64,000 nucleotides of DNA from NCBI GenBank assembly GCA_027924645.1, contig BSBN01000047.1:1922001-1986000 (forward strand). The letters are read 5' to 3'. The stretch's first letter is position 1. Every line of letters starts with the position of its first letter. Under the pieces are notes generated by a model. The model made no database searches and was not told the DNA's origin. It saw only the letters and a list, made by a program, of their open reading frames with translations. A program made the position numbers and the translations under genes. Source of the DNA: Cunninghamia lanceolata (Eukaryota; Streptophyta; Pinopsida; Cupressales; Cupressaceae). Of this stretch, positions 21,721 through 33,009 are shown in pieces.

Positions 21721-22644
21721 GTGAAGGAAATTTACATAGGGTCAAGATTCAATCCTGATGAAAATTTAATGTTGATATGGGCACTATACCCACCTCACAA
21801 AAGGCTAAAGATCATCGATATCAAAAAAACCTTTGGACACATGATGACCCTTAAAGTTGGGGAAACTGACCCTATGGCTTCAGCAGACATGGGCATAAGC
21901 ATTGCCAAGTTCAACAAGGCACAAACAATACAGTTGATGAAAGAAAGAAATTATTACAAAATGAAAAGTGAAAAATTAGATTTGGATATTACTGCCATGA
22001 AAGATGCCAGAATGAGGATCACCTCTGGACCTGATATAGAGTTGCAGAGTGAATATGAGTAGTTGCAAGAAGAACATCGACGACTAGTTGAAAAGATGAA
22101 GGACCTTCAGTTTGACACTATGGCAATGATGTTGCACAAGAGATTTTAAAACTTGAAGATATGCCTTGATGATTTTTGGCATGTTCACAAAAAGAACTAT
22201 GAAGCCATTCTTGAGAATGGGAGAGTGAAAAATAGATTGGGTACTAAGAGACATGATTATGCAACTACATGAGAGATCCGACACCAATTCCATCTCGGCC
22301 ATTGACACAATCATGAGAAAGCATGACAAATATGATGAAGACTTACACTTAGAAAACACAGGGTTTGATGATATTGTGAAGTTGGGATTACCAAATTATG
22401 TGATAAGAACGGGTTTCTGAAGGAACGAGATAATTGGATGGATGAATGCAATAGGATACTTAAGGAAGCATTGGATACAGTCAAAGCAGAAGGGCTATTG
22501 CTGGATGGAGCATGCAAACATATGGAATTGATGATAAAAATCGAATATGAAGCCAAAAATGCAGTGCATGATGTGGATACCCATACCTTGGAGGAGTATA
22601 AAAAACATCTCTCAGTGGATAAGTCAATGTTAGGAGAAGATTAA
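21721..22644 (+). pseudogene. Unrecognised ORF family, copy B (C-terminal half only)
   Basis: Starts in GSRFNPDENLMLIWALYPP (open 21,721-22,062). It continues KRLKIIDIKKTFGHMMTL, ISIAKFNKAQTIQLMKER and YYKMKSEKLDLD, residue-for-residue similar to the frameshifted part of copy A (KKLAIIDTKKAFGHVMTL, NLAKLNKAQI, KERDTYKM). After stops near 22,062 and 22,150, the tail at 22,438-22,644 (MDECNRILKEALDTVKAEG, ACKHMELMIKIEYEAKNAV) matches the last 92 residues of copy A. It is N-terminally truncated. Function unknown. Confidence 0.6.
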
Positions 22645-22922
22645 ATTGTTTTATAAGTTTAATTAAGATTAGTAGTTTAATTATTTGCCAAAAGACAATC
22701 TGAAGAGACACCTTTGTTGGGTCTTCTTCTTATATATATGAAATTCAAATTGTAATATTTGATCATCAGCACTTTTTAAGATTTTAATACTTTTTAGCAA
22801 TGAAAGACTTATTTTCTGGAGTAATACAATACCAATACTTTTCTATTTGTGTGTGGAAGATTCTTTCATTTGGACTAGTTCTCTGTTGTTTTCAAGCAAT
22901 TGAAGGCAATGTAAAATGTATT
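22645..22922. other. 3' flank of copy B and junction with TNP2 part
   Basis: Contains TCTTCTTCTTATATATATGA and a following GATCATCAG near 22,720-22,770, parallel to the TATA-like 3' module of the other copies. The switch from copy-B flank to TNP2 intron lies somewhere near 22,800; I could not find a convincing target-site duplication. Confidence 0.35.
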
Positions 22923-25900
22923 CTAATTAATCTCCATGACCATCTTATAATTACCTCTCACTTTCCTCAATCTACCTTTCCCCATCAGGTACTCCCCTTC
23001 AAATTTGTTAATGGAGTTGGGATCCCAAATGTGATCTACATGGATCTTTGCTGCAAACTTAGGAAGATATTCAATAATGTACACCATGGTCTGGTATACC
23101 ATATATCCCTCCACCATAGAGCCCTCAAGATGTGCTCTTTGTCTAACCAAAGCCTTCAAAAATTTCAAGTTCCTCTCAACCATCCACATTGACCTTGTGT
23201 GTACAGGTCCACACAATTCAATCTCCTCAACTTGGTGTATGAGGTAGTGTTCTTGTGCATTGAAAAATGTCAAAGGTAGACACTTTTGCATTTCACACAT
23301 TAGACGAGGAATTTTTCTCCTCTAATAATTTATCTTCTTTATGGATTTCTTTAGATGACAGCCATCTACAAGTGATTCAAGGCGTAAATATATTAACGAG
23401 ATTTAACAAAAATATACAATATATTACATAACAAGTAAGACAAATGGAAAATATAAGATCTATACAATGAATTGAACAAATATCACTACTTACCTCATGT
23501 ATTTTCCAAGATCATATATAACTTGCTTGACATTGTTGTCGAAGTTGTCTGGGAGAGATAGAGGTAGAACGTACTGCAACAATTATAAAATGATCTTTTC
23601 ATTATTTTTCCAAAACTAGTAAACATAATACACTGAAAAGTACATGCAGTATACAAATATATATAAAATATACCAGAATAATTACCTTAATGAAGGTATG
23701 CCAATCATGCATTTTCATCCCTGACCCAAATTCACCTTTCTTTGTTATGATATTGTTTATGTTCATGGCAAATCTTGTGGGAAATCAAATTTTTAGTATG
23801 ACTTCTTTTATAGCATTACTTTTCTACTCCATTAATAACCAAGGAAGGGTGCTTATATTAATTTGGTCTCCATTGCTATTTAATTGAATGACATTTTTCA
23901 TTGCATGATTGGTTTCCTGAATGTCACTACAAATTTTGACAATTTTTTCTTTGTCATGCTCTCCATCCAATATTTTCCATAATGTTTCTGTTATATTATT
24001 TCCAATATGCATTGTATCAAACAAATGCACAATTTCTAGCTACTCATAGTAGGGCAACCTACTAAATTGTCTGGGATAACTTTTTAGTCCCTGTGGAAGC
24101 CAACCATTAATGCCTTGACGACCTTCATGAAGCATATAAGTTAAACAAATTAACAACGACAATCATTGTCAATTACAGCATGAGTAAATAAAACACAATA
24201 TAAAAATATAAATTCCAAACATATCATATATGATAGATAAACAATTTGATCCGATGTATAACCTTGATGATTAATTCTATTATATTCCAACTTCCATAGG
24301 CGAGGTGTCAATCTTCGTGGTTTTGATGTAGTCTCTTCTTTCCCATTGAAAAGATGTTTTTTAGTAGTTCAATACTTATGATTTCTGTGGAGGAAGTGCC
24401 TATACTCATCAAACACCTGCTTTACTAAACTTGTTGAATGATGAGATTTCATCTTTGGACCACAAACTGGACATGCAAATTTTCCCTTTGTTTGAAGACC
24501 TGCAAGATCATATATAATTGGATTAAATCTGTCAATTTTTATAATTATATATAATGAATAGATTATTTAAAAAACATGCATGATATCTACTTCATAAAAT
24601 TAAATATCATTAAAGTGTAGTTGAACGTCATAACATACCACAAAAATGTGTTAGCCCTAGGGCATCATGAATTGTCCATACAAGCATTGCATGGAATTGA
24701 AATTGTTTTTGTCCTATTGGTCTAGAGACGTCATACATAGTGACGACATTCCATAACTTTAGTAACTCATCGATAAGAGGCTCGATATATACATTCATAT
24801 CTTTAACTTGGTACTTACCTAGTTGAATGAACATAAACATTACATAATTATTATAACCATTTTACTGCAATATATATAAATTAATGTACATTACTATTAA
24901 ATGAAAAAAAAAAGTCATTATGCAACAAATAAGACAAATGAGATGCTACTACGTTAAAGAAAATTAATGTAAACAAATACCTGGAACAATCATTGCCAAC
25001 ATTATGTGCTCCCTTTTTATTGACATCCATGGAGGAATGTTATTGTTGATAACAAAAACAGGCCACACTGAGTAAATAGATCTCAGCTCTCCAAATGGAT
25101 TGACACTGTCTACTGCCAATGAAAGCCTGAGATTATGAGGTTCTTCTTTAAAGTGTGGCCATTTTTCCTCCATGTCCCTAAATGCAGAACCATCCGCAGG
25201 CATTTGAAGAATGTCATCTCCACTTCTATTCCGTGCATGGTAATCCATAAATTGCGCTAATCTTTCACACCTAAATAATCGTTGCATACGTGGAATAATG
25301 GGAATATAACAAAGAACCTTGCGAGGCACCTTTTTTGTTAGTTGATCTATTTGATATCTACTAATATGACATTCCGAGCATTCTGTTGCAAATTCATGTT
25401 GTTTATGATATATAATATGATCATTGGGACATGCATCTATTGCTTGATACTCCATTCCAATATCTTTCATAATGGCAGATAAATCTCAATATGAGAGAGG
25501 TAAAATATTTGATGGTGGTAACAAAAATTCACCTATCAATCTACAACAAAAAATAATTTGTTAATATAAAGAATATTAATGGTAATATTTCATCCTTTAT
25601 TTACTAGTGATGAACTAACAACAAAAATAGATGAAAAAATATGACATATATGACATACCTTAACATCCATGAGATTGCTATGTTGGATAAACCATTCATA
25701 ACCTTCAAGTTCACTATCAACATTACAGCAGAGAGAAGAGTTGTTTGGGAACCTTCATAAAGGGGATCGTATGCCTTCTCAAGTATAGGTAAATCATGAA
25801 CATCATCAAAGTCATCTCGATCATCATGATCAGTTGCGCCACTAAATGTGTCATGGATCAATGTATCTGTACCATCATCTTTAACTGTGTTTTCTGGCGC

Positions 25901-26360
25901 ATGATCATCTTCTTCCATAGGATCGTTAACTTCATCTTCTATATTCACAACTCCATGTTCCTTCACTTGCAAAACCACATTCTCCGGGCGTGATAATCCA
26001 TATCATGTTCCCTAGGGTGCCCCACCTTTATAATAATGATCGACACAAATAAACCATGATCATGATCAAGTGATTTTTTATATATATAAAAAATATTAAA
26101 ATGATATAAACATTTACAAATTCAATCAATATAAAGACATATAATGAACAACTTACCAATGGATGATAATCATGCCCCCCTTCAACGTGACCATGCTACC
26201 TACAATATTTCTCAGCTATTGTGATTAAAAGTCTTCTCGTCTTTAAGCCCTTGCAATTATTGCAAGGACAATAACATTTCCTATCACTCTTTATTTTCAA
26301 TCTAGCCCACAATCTAGCAAGTGTCTCTTCATTTTGTTCTACACTAATATTATCTGACAT
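22923..26360 (-). pseudogene. CACTA TNP2 transposase, N-terminal and central parts
   Basis: TNP2 is the DNA-cutting transposase of CACTA elements. Minus-strand exons in order: ATG at 26,360 with a zinc-binding transposase-associated domain (CYCPCNNCKGLKTRRLL, one TAG); an acidic exon with DTFSGATDHDDRDDFDD and YDPLYEGSQTT (25,604-25,978); the Transposase_21 core (IDACPNDHIIYHKQHEF, CSECHISRYQ, VLCYIPIIPRMQRLFRCERL, PHNLRLSLAVDSVNPFGE, WPVFVINNNIPPWM; 24,964-25,520); VYIEPLIDELLKLWN and LVWTIHDALGLTHF (24,628-24,840); KGKFACPVCGPKM; MHIGNNITETLWKILDG (about 23,824-24,060); then DUF4218 (FFNAQEHYLIHQVEEIEL, CGPVHTRSMWMVERN; 22,923-23,300). Several stops occur. The C-terminal part is missing here and is probably the 14.1-15.4 kb piece. 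Confidence 0.8.
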
Positions 26361-26459
26361 GATTTTTCTTTACCAAGCTTGAATATTTAGATCTTCAAAA
26401 AATATCAAACTCACACTCCAATAATTTTTAATCATAGACAGGTAACAAAATCTAATAAT

Positions 26460-26783
26460 TCTGATATTTTGGGAGGAACCTCCTGCAACAATATAATGAA
26501 AAATGCACGAAATAATAGAAATAGCAGAAATACAGAAGGAATTTATTGATTGCAGGCCACTTCGAGGGGGCAACCTCCTTTGAGCAATCTTAATACAATA
26601 AATTCATGGATGCCTTCATTGGCCTCAACACGTACTTATATACTAAGTCTAATCTAAACAACTATTACTCCCCATGAATGTGGGATAATACAATATACTC
26701 ATGGGACGACTTACAAAGCATATGCGTCCAACAACAATATACTAACAAAGTTAAGAGAAGGGTTAAACATGGGTTCCTAACAT
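26460..26783 (-). repeat. Probable 3' LTR of the chromovirus
   Basis: On the minus strand the LTR begins TGTTAGGAACCCATG just after the pol end and the purine-rich GAGGGAGGGGA (about 26,784-26,795), a plausible polypurine tract. It contains a TATA-like TATATAAGTACGTG near 26,630. The far end is uncertain: a GGTTCC near 26,480 may pair with GGAACC at the start. No partner LTR is seen in the window. Confidence 0.6.
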
Positions 26784-26837
26784 CCCCTCCCTCTTAGAAA
26801 AGCTTTGTTCTCAAAGCTTAAGATGTGGAAATTGTTG

Positions 26838-28130
26838 CTAAATTTGAAGGAGTAGTTCCCATGTAGCATCCTCTGGTTGCATTCCATGCCACTGAATTAA
26901 TACCTCTGTGATGGATCGAGAGCGAAGCTGACAAGTGCACCTGTTGAGGATTACCTCTGGCTCCAAAATGATGGATCCTTCGTTATCCAGTTCTGGTAAA
27001 ACAGTTTGTGCTCTGATGTCAGTGCCAAGAACTTTCTTTAGACAAGAGACATGAAATACTTGATGAACGTGGGAAGGAGGAAGCTCCAATTTATAAGCAA
27101 CTGACCCAATCTTCTGAAGAACCTTATATGGCCCATAGAACTTTGGAGCCAGCTTATGACACCCTTTGAGTTTCAAGGAGGATTTCTTGTATGGATGTAG
27201 ATGAAGAAAAACCATATCACCTACTTGAAAAGTGCGCTCAAAACAGTCAGCTTGTTGTTTCATTCAATTTCTTGCCATGTGAAGATTGTCCTGCAAAATG
27301 TGAAGAATATGATCTCAGGTTCAGAGAACCGTGTCAACTGCCTAAATTGGTGAACTGCTAGGGGTGTATGGAAGGAGCACTAGTAGTGCCTGACCATAGA
27401 CTGCTTCATATGGAGTCATTTTAGATGCAGTGTGGTAGGAGGTATTGTACCACCACTTAGCAAGAGGGAGCCACTTTGCCCACTGATGTTGTTGTTCTGA
27501 GGTGAAGCAATGAAGATAAGTTTCCAAACATTTCTTGATAATTTCAGTTTGACCATCTATTTGTGGGTGATACCCTGAATTCATCTCTAGTTTGGTGCCA
27601 GTGTGGCGAAATAGTTCTATCCAAAAATGACTGGTGAAAGTTGCATCATGATCTGAGACAATGGAAGAAGGGATTCCATGAAGATGGAAGATCTGGTCCA
27701 TGAAAATTTGTGTGACTGAGGAGGCAGTATAGGGATGGATGAGGGCACAAAAATGACTATATTTGGAGAGGTGATCAACCACAACCAAGATCACTGTCTT
27801 CCCTCCATATTTAGGGAGCCCCTCAATGAAATCTATAGAAATATCTATCCAAATTTGTGTAGGGATGGGCAAGGGTTCGATCAATCCAGGAAGGAGTGTC
27901 GTTTCACCCTTGTTACTCTAGAAGGTATCACATTCAGCCACCATCTATTGAATTCCCTTCCAAAAGAAGTTACGTCATGCCCGCTCATAAGTTTTGAGGA
28001 ACCCAAAGTGCCCTACCAATGGAGAAGCATGGAGTTCATAGAAGATAGTCTGTTGAAGATCTGTGCTCTGGGGAAGCACTAGACGACCCTTGTATCTCAG
28101 AGAAACACCATCCCAAGAGTAATGCGGTAT
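26838..28130 (-). pseudogene. Gypsy integrase with chromodomain
   Basis: Integrase inserts the reverse-transcribed copy into the host chromosome. The core (27,342-27,884, open 180 residues) has the D,D-35-E triad: D18 in WIDISIDFIEG, D78 in SIVSDHDATF, E114 in DGQTEIIKK. The C-terminal part (26,838-27,263, 141 residues) has the GPYKVLQKIGSVAYKLELP module and a chromodomain (EPEVILNR, EVLIQWHGMQPEDATWE). Upstream, in another frame, lies the linker and HHCC region (LHASPLVGHFG). The two open segments are in different frames and separated by a stop, so the gene is broken. Confidence 0.85.
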
Positions 28131-28199
28131 AGTAGAAGGGTTATTGGACAACTATTGGATGATTTGAGATAATGAAGAGTCATTGAAATAGCTCTACTG

Positions 28200-29660
28200 G
28201 ACAGATTCCAACCAATTTGGAATAGGCATAGAAATAGCTGAAAGAGAAGCTTGGTCATCAAATGTGCGAGAAAGAGAATCTGCCACAATATTGTCCTTAC
28301 CCTTCTTGTAAGTGATCTCATAGTCATAACCCATGAGTTTGCTAACCCATTCCTGTTGTAACAAGGAGGAGACCCATTGTTCCAGGAAATATTTCAGACT
28401 CTGGTGATCAGACTTGATGCAGAAATGATTCCCTAATAGGTATGGCCGCCACTTCTATACTGCATGCAAAATAGCCATCATTTCCTTCTCATATGTAGAG
28501 TGCTAAATTCTTACCTGAAAGGGCTTTGCTAGTGAACACAATGGGATGTTCATCTTGAAGGAGAACAACACCAAGTAGATATTAATGGAGCTACAACACC
28601 AAGTAGGTCTTGGAAAAATCTAGCATAGCTAGAACAGGTGTAGTACACATAGCTTGTTTCAATTTTTCAAATGCACACTCAGCAGCATGTGTCCATGTAA
28701 AAGCATCCTTTTTCAACATAGCTATTAATGGAGCTACAATCTTCCCATAATCCTTGACAAACTTGCGGTAGTAGCCAGTCAGTCCCAAAAAACCATGGAG
28801 GCTCTTGAGTGTTTGAGGATGTGGCCAATTTTTCATGGCATATATTTTGGCAGGATCCACTCAAACCCCTTGGGCTGAAACAATATGCCCGAGAAACTCC
28901 ACTTCCTCCTGCCCAAAAACACATTTAGACTGTTTTGCACAGAGATGATGATTAGAGAGAAGTTGCAATACAAGATCTAGATGTTGGAGATGTTCAGCCC
29001 ATGTTTTACTATAGATGAGGATATCATCAAAGAAGACCAGAATGAATTTCTACAAGTAGGGCCACAATATTTTACTCATCAATGCCTAGAATGTGGAAGG
29101 AGCATTAGTGAGGCCAAAGGGCATGACCAAAAACTCATAGTGGCCATCATGTGTGCGGAAAGCTATTTTAGGGATATCATCCTCATGAACCCAAATTTGG
29201 TCATACCCAGAATGAAGATCCAACTTGGAGAAAAAATGAGCGCCATGAAGCTCTACAACAATAGGAATCAGAAACTTATCCTTGATTGTGATGTGATTAA
29301 GTGTTCAGAAGTCAATGCAGAGGCACCATGACCCATCTTTTTTTTGGACAAGAAGAACTAGTGAAGAAAAGGAACTGGTACTAGGGTGAATAATACCTTG
29401 CTTCAGTAAGTCTCAAACGCGCATCTCAATCTCTATATTTTGGTTGAAATGGGTAGCCATAGGGCCTGATGTTGGGAGGAATGCTTCCAGGAAGGAGCTG
29501 AATACGATGGTCCTATGGTTGTGAAGGTGGCAATCCCACTGGTTCATCAAAGACACATGCATATCTATCCAAAATTTGTTGTAGATCCAAAGGAGTAGTG
29601 GAGACCATTGATGGTTGCATTTGAATGGAATGGAATTGAGCAATGACACCATGTGAATTC
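28200..29660 (-). pseudogene. Gypsy reverse transcriptase and RNase H
   Basis: Fragments in several frames read as RT. They include [33 protein letters not shown], the active-site FFDDI at 29,020-29,034, FLGHIVSAQGV, and the thumb/connection KSLHGFLGLTGYYRKFVKDY (28,591-28,860). The RNase H part reads YEKEMMAILHAV and NHFCIKSDHQSLKYFLEQ, ending DNIVADSLSR near 28,270. Stops and frame changes are frequent. Confidence 0.8.
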
Positions 29661-29689
29661 TTCTTAAGGAGTGTGAGGCTGATTATTTT

Positions 29690-31725
29690 ACCTCCCTTAT
29701 TTTGGATCGATATGCATTTTAGTTAATGACATTATCAGATTTGTAGTGACTATGTTTCATTATGCAGACTTGATTTTATCCACTGATTATGATAGGACAT
29801 TGATTGACTTATGTGATTCGATTTGATCATAGTGATGCTATTTTTGTGCTTTGACATACAAGTTATATATTTGATGATGTTTTGTGATGAGATTTTAGTT
29901 ATTTATGTGATGTGGACTAATTGACATGTGATGGGATAATGCAGTTTAATTTGGATTTATGTATTGATGTTTATTGTTGCATTCGATTGCATGAATTTAA
30001 TATCAGTTGCTTCGGCTATGACTTTTCATGACAGGACTGACACTTGATCGAGATGTGCAGGTTTTACATTCCCTAGCCACGGAAAATTAGAGGTAGAATT
30101 CACACTATGTTATCCCCTGTAAAATCGATCCATTCCCAAGAGGGATTAGGATCACATTTGAATTTGAATGTTGATTTAAGTGCTTGATTTAATTTTATTA
30201 TTTTGGCCTTAGTACCCTTTTTGTTTAAATTGATTAATGATAAGTGTTGTATAAATTTTACTTGATTTACGCCACTTGGTATTTATTTTATTTTGTTGAG
30301 GCTATTTAAATGTGGATTTTTAATCCCCTTTGTGAACCCTAAAATCCCAAAATTTACCCTAGGTGGTTACCCATGAGTCTAGGGTCAACTTGGACTATCT
30401 AACCCTAGATTTGACTCACGTTTGGTCACACTAAACCGTGGTTTAGTAAAAGTGACGAAAATTTGAAATAAGGGAAGTGGGAGATGAGTCATGCCTTGGG
30501 AAAGACTCGTCTCCCTTCCCAAAGTTTGGGAACCCTTTCCCAAGGAAGACTTGGGAGGTCTCCAAGACTCCCAAGTGTGTGGGAGCTTCCCCCAAGACTC
30601 TCACACACGTGTGAGAGCATCTTGGAGGAAGACGGCTCCTTGAGGGAATAAGAGGATGCCATATGGCATCCCTTATCCTCTTGAAGGTGTGAGTAGAATT
30701 GCCACCTCACCACTTGTCCTCTCACACATGTGTGAGAGCACAAGTGGATAAGTTGAGGATTGAGAGGGAATGAGAGGATGACACTTGTCATCCTCACACT
30801 TCCTCTCCCTTGCAAGTGGCATGGGAGGAGGAAGGAGAAGGTGACAAGTGTCACCTTCTCATTCCTCAAGGCCAAATTTGTGGCCTATATTATCTCCTCT
30901 TGTTGAGGAGTTGGGGGTTCTTCAATTTTATTCTTTTTGCTATTTTTGGGAGGAGTTTGGAGAGTTAGAGGCTTAGCTTGAAGGATTGGAAGGCTTGGGA
31001 AGGCTTGGAGCTCTTCACCAACTTGTTTCCATTATAAGGGCTTTGAAGGTAGGCCTTTTAAACTTGTTTTCTCACCCTTGCTATTTAATGTATTGTGTTA
31101 AAGTTTTGGTTGTTTTGCTGTTTTGTATTGTGTTGTTGGGATGGGAGTATGGTGAGAGCACCTCCAATGGAGGTAATGCTCAACTTGTTATGGGTAGGGG
31201 AAAGGAACCTCCTTGAGGTCTCTCCCACATTATGTATTTATGCCTTGAGGGCTTTTATTGTGGAGAAGTTTATTGAATGGCAAGAGTGCCATGGAGATTA
31301 TTGTGATTTTATTTGTGGAGAGTGGTGTTTTGGGAGATTTTATTTGGCTTGAGGCCATGAGCATGATATATTTTTTTTGGGAGACCTTTTAAGTTGAGGG
31401 GTCCATTCCCTACCCTCAACAACTCATTTTTACGAGTTGAGTTTTGTGTTAAACTTATGGGTGTTTTTGTGTTATTGTGATTGATTTTGTTGTGGAATGC
31501 TCCACCTGTGTGAATCTCTACCTCCCTAGCTTGGGGGTGACCCACTTGTGGGTCTACAGTAGGGAGGAGAGCTTTTCGTAGTGGTTGGTTTTGTTGTTCT
31601 TGCTGTTGTGTTTATTGCAGGTTTTGAGTGGAATAGTGAAGTGGATGAGAGCCCTTATGGTGTGGGATTAGTGGTGTTTTATGGCTGTTGGAGTCATGGC
31701 CATTGTGGCCCTATTGTGTTGCATT
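29690..31725 (+). repeat. About 2-kb direct repeat, copy 1 (LTR-like)
   Basis: Similar on the same strand to 55,215-57,175. Shared anchors are CCATTCCCAAGAGGGAT, CTTACCCTAGGTGG-like sequence, GGTTTAGTAAAAGTGA, GGGAGATGAGTCATGCCTTG, TCTCACACAYGTGTGAGAGC, AAGTGGCATGGGA, GGAGAAGGTGACAAGTGTCA and ATCTCCTCTTG. It contains palindromes around CACACGTGTG (30,602-30,614 and 30,723) and a TATATTATCTCC near 30,885. Organisation resembles an LTR (promoter-like centre, no long ORF), but TG/CA ends and target duplications were not identified. Confidence 0.6.
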
Positions 31726-32591
31726 GTTGTGAGAAGCTGCTAAGTTTTTAGCCATGGAGTTGGCTGTAATATTTTATGAAATGTAAACTTTCTATTTGTT
31801 TTATTTAAAGTTGTCTATTCCCTTATCAGTGAAGTTGGCACTGTAATAGTAATGGATGTGGAATTAGATATAAACCAATTTCTGTCCTTATCTTTTAAAA
31901 AAAAAACTATAAACATGAGTTGAAATGGCTATTAAAATCTATCTTATATGGGAAAAAGGAAATACATCTTCGTTGTAGGGTAATTATTTTATTGCATAAA
32001 GGAAATAAAAGAAAGGAGAGAGAAGTTTAAATCAATTTATTGTTGATGCATAGAGGTTCAAAGAGTTATTTTCTGTTATAATTGCTAGAACTGATTTGTA
32101 AAAAGGTTACTGTTCATTCTATTTCTACATACTGTGTACATGTTGTTTAGAAGAAAAAAAAAGAGAATATAATATGTATAATGCACTCTGTATATTTTAT
32201 CTGTTATCAAACAAATACATGTATTCTATAATTATGATAATGTTGTGTGAAGATAGTTAGTGAGTATATATTTAAACATACATAAGCACCTATGAGAATC
32301 ATATATATGTATTTATAAATACATTTGCTGTGTATCCTTATTATTCAATGTTAGATGTTTATGTTTTGGGTAGCTCTGTGCTTGCCTTAGAAAGTGGTAT
32401 TGAGATTTAAACTACATAAACTGGTATTCGAACAAACTAAAGCTACAGATTCGTATATATTTATGGACATAAGGAAATTACTTAGCAAACAAGATATAAT
32501 TTAGAGGTTACTATGTAATAGGGTGGCATCTTAGTGTTGCAGATAATAAACGAGAGCAAAACAAAAAAAAAGGGAAAAGAAAAGCATAGAT
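31726..32591. other. AT-rich stretch, no gene
   Basis: Follows repeat copy 1. It contains an A9 run at about 31,899 and TATATATGTATTTATAAATA-type sequence near 32,300. The region after repeat copy 2 (57.2-58.0 kb) is likewise AT-rich before a GC-rich hairpin, so the two may be distantly homologous. Confidence 0.35.
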
Positions 32592-32621
32592 GGGACTGTG
32601 GGCTGTAATGCCCACAGTCCC
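32592..32621. repeat. Perfect 12-bp hairpin
   Basis: GGGACTGTGGGC (32,592-32,603) and its exact complement GCCCACAGTCCC (32,610-32,621) with a 6-base TGTAAT loop. There is no T-tract typical of a terminator. Confidence 0.9.
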
Positions 32622-32637
32622 TTAAACACAACCATAT

Positions 32638-32715
32638 GGGGTGTGGGGTGGGAGGCAGAGCCTCCACCCACACCCACGGGTGTGGGTGGAGGCTCCACCT
32701 CCCATCCCACACCCC
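32638..32715. repeat. Long near-perfect palindrome
   Basis: Inner arms of 18 bp (GAGCCTCCACCCACACCC at 32,658-32,675 and its complement at 32,678-32,695) are separated by only 2 bases. They extend outward by another 20 bp per side with three mismatches, giving 38-bp arms. GC-rich in an AT-rich setting. Open frames on both strands here simply mirror the palindrome. Confidence 0.9.
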
Positions 32716-33009
32716 CAAACCTCAGTGACGCCGCGGCTACGCTGCTCCCTCTTGCTACGGCTCTGCACCCTTCGCCTCTCTCCGCCGGACACCCCGTGCT
32801 CCGTAGCCATGCCTCATTTCTCCCTTCCGCAACCACCTCTCCACTGTGGTCCTAACCCTTCACGCTGGCTTGTTGCTATCTCAACACTGTGCTTTGTGAC
32901 TTCTGCATACGCCGTAGCTCTTTCCCCCAAATGTGGTCGCCATCGGCTATTCTGACCCTGCATATTAACATCAAATCCCAACATTTCATAGCATTACCGC
33001 CAGTTCTGA

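Larger units (their letters stand above)
26460..29690 (-). mobile_element. 5'-truncated Ty3/gypsy chromovirus
   Basis: Minus-strand element holding RT, RNase H, integrase with chromodomain, and a 3' LTR. Gag and protease are absent: homology stops near 29,690, exactly where an unrelated 2-kb repeat begins. Pol is in several frames with stops, so the element is inactive. The chromodomain, which in this lineage directs integration to heterochromatin, identifies a chromovirus; the subclade is not decided. Confidence 0.85.

Noticed and set aside
30489..30875. 128-residue minus-strand ORF, and similar frames at 55,874-56,309
   Set aside because: They fall in the LTR-like direct repeats over CACACGTGTG palindromes, and the two repeat copies do not preserve the same frame.
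32592..32621. Intrinsic transcription terminator
   Set aside because: Strong stem but no T-tract, and such terminators are not expected in plant nuclear DNA.
32482..32955. Six overlapping open frames on both strands
   Set aside because: They mirror each other through the GC-rich palindrome at 32,638-32,715; low stop density is a composition effect.
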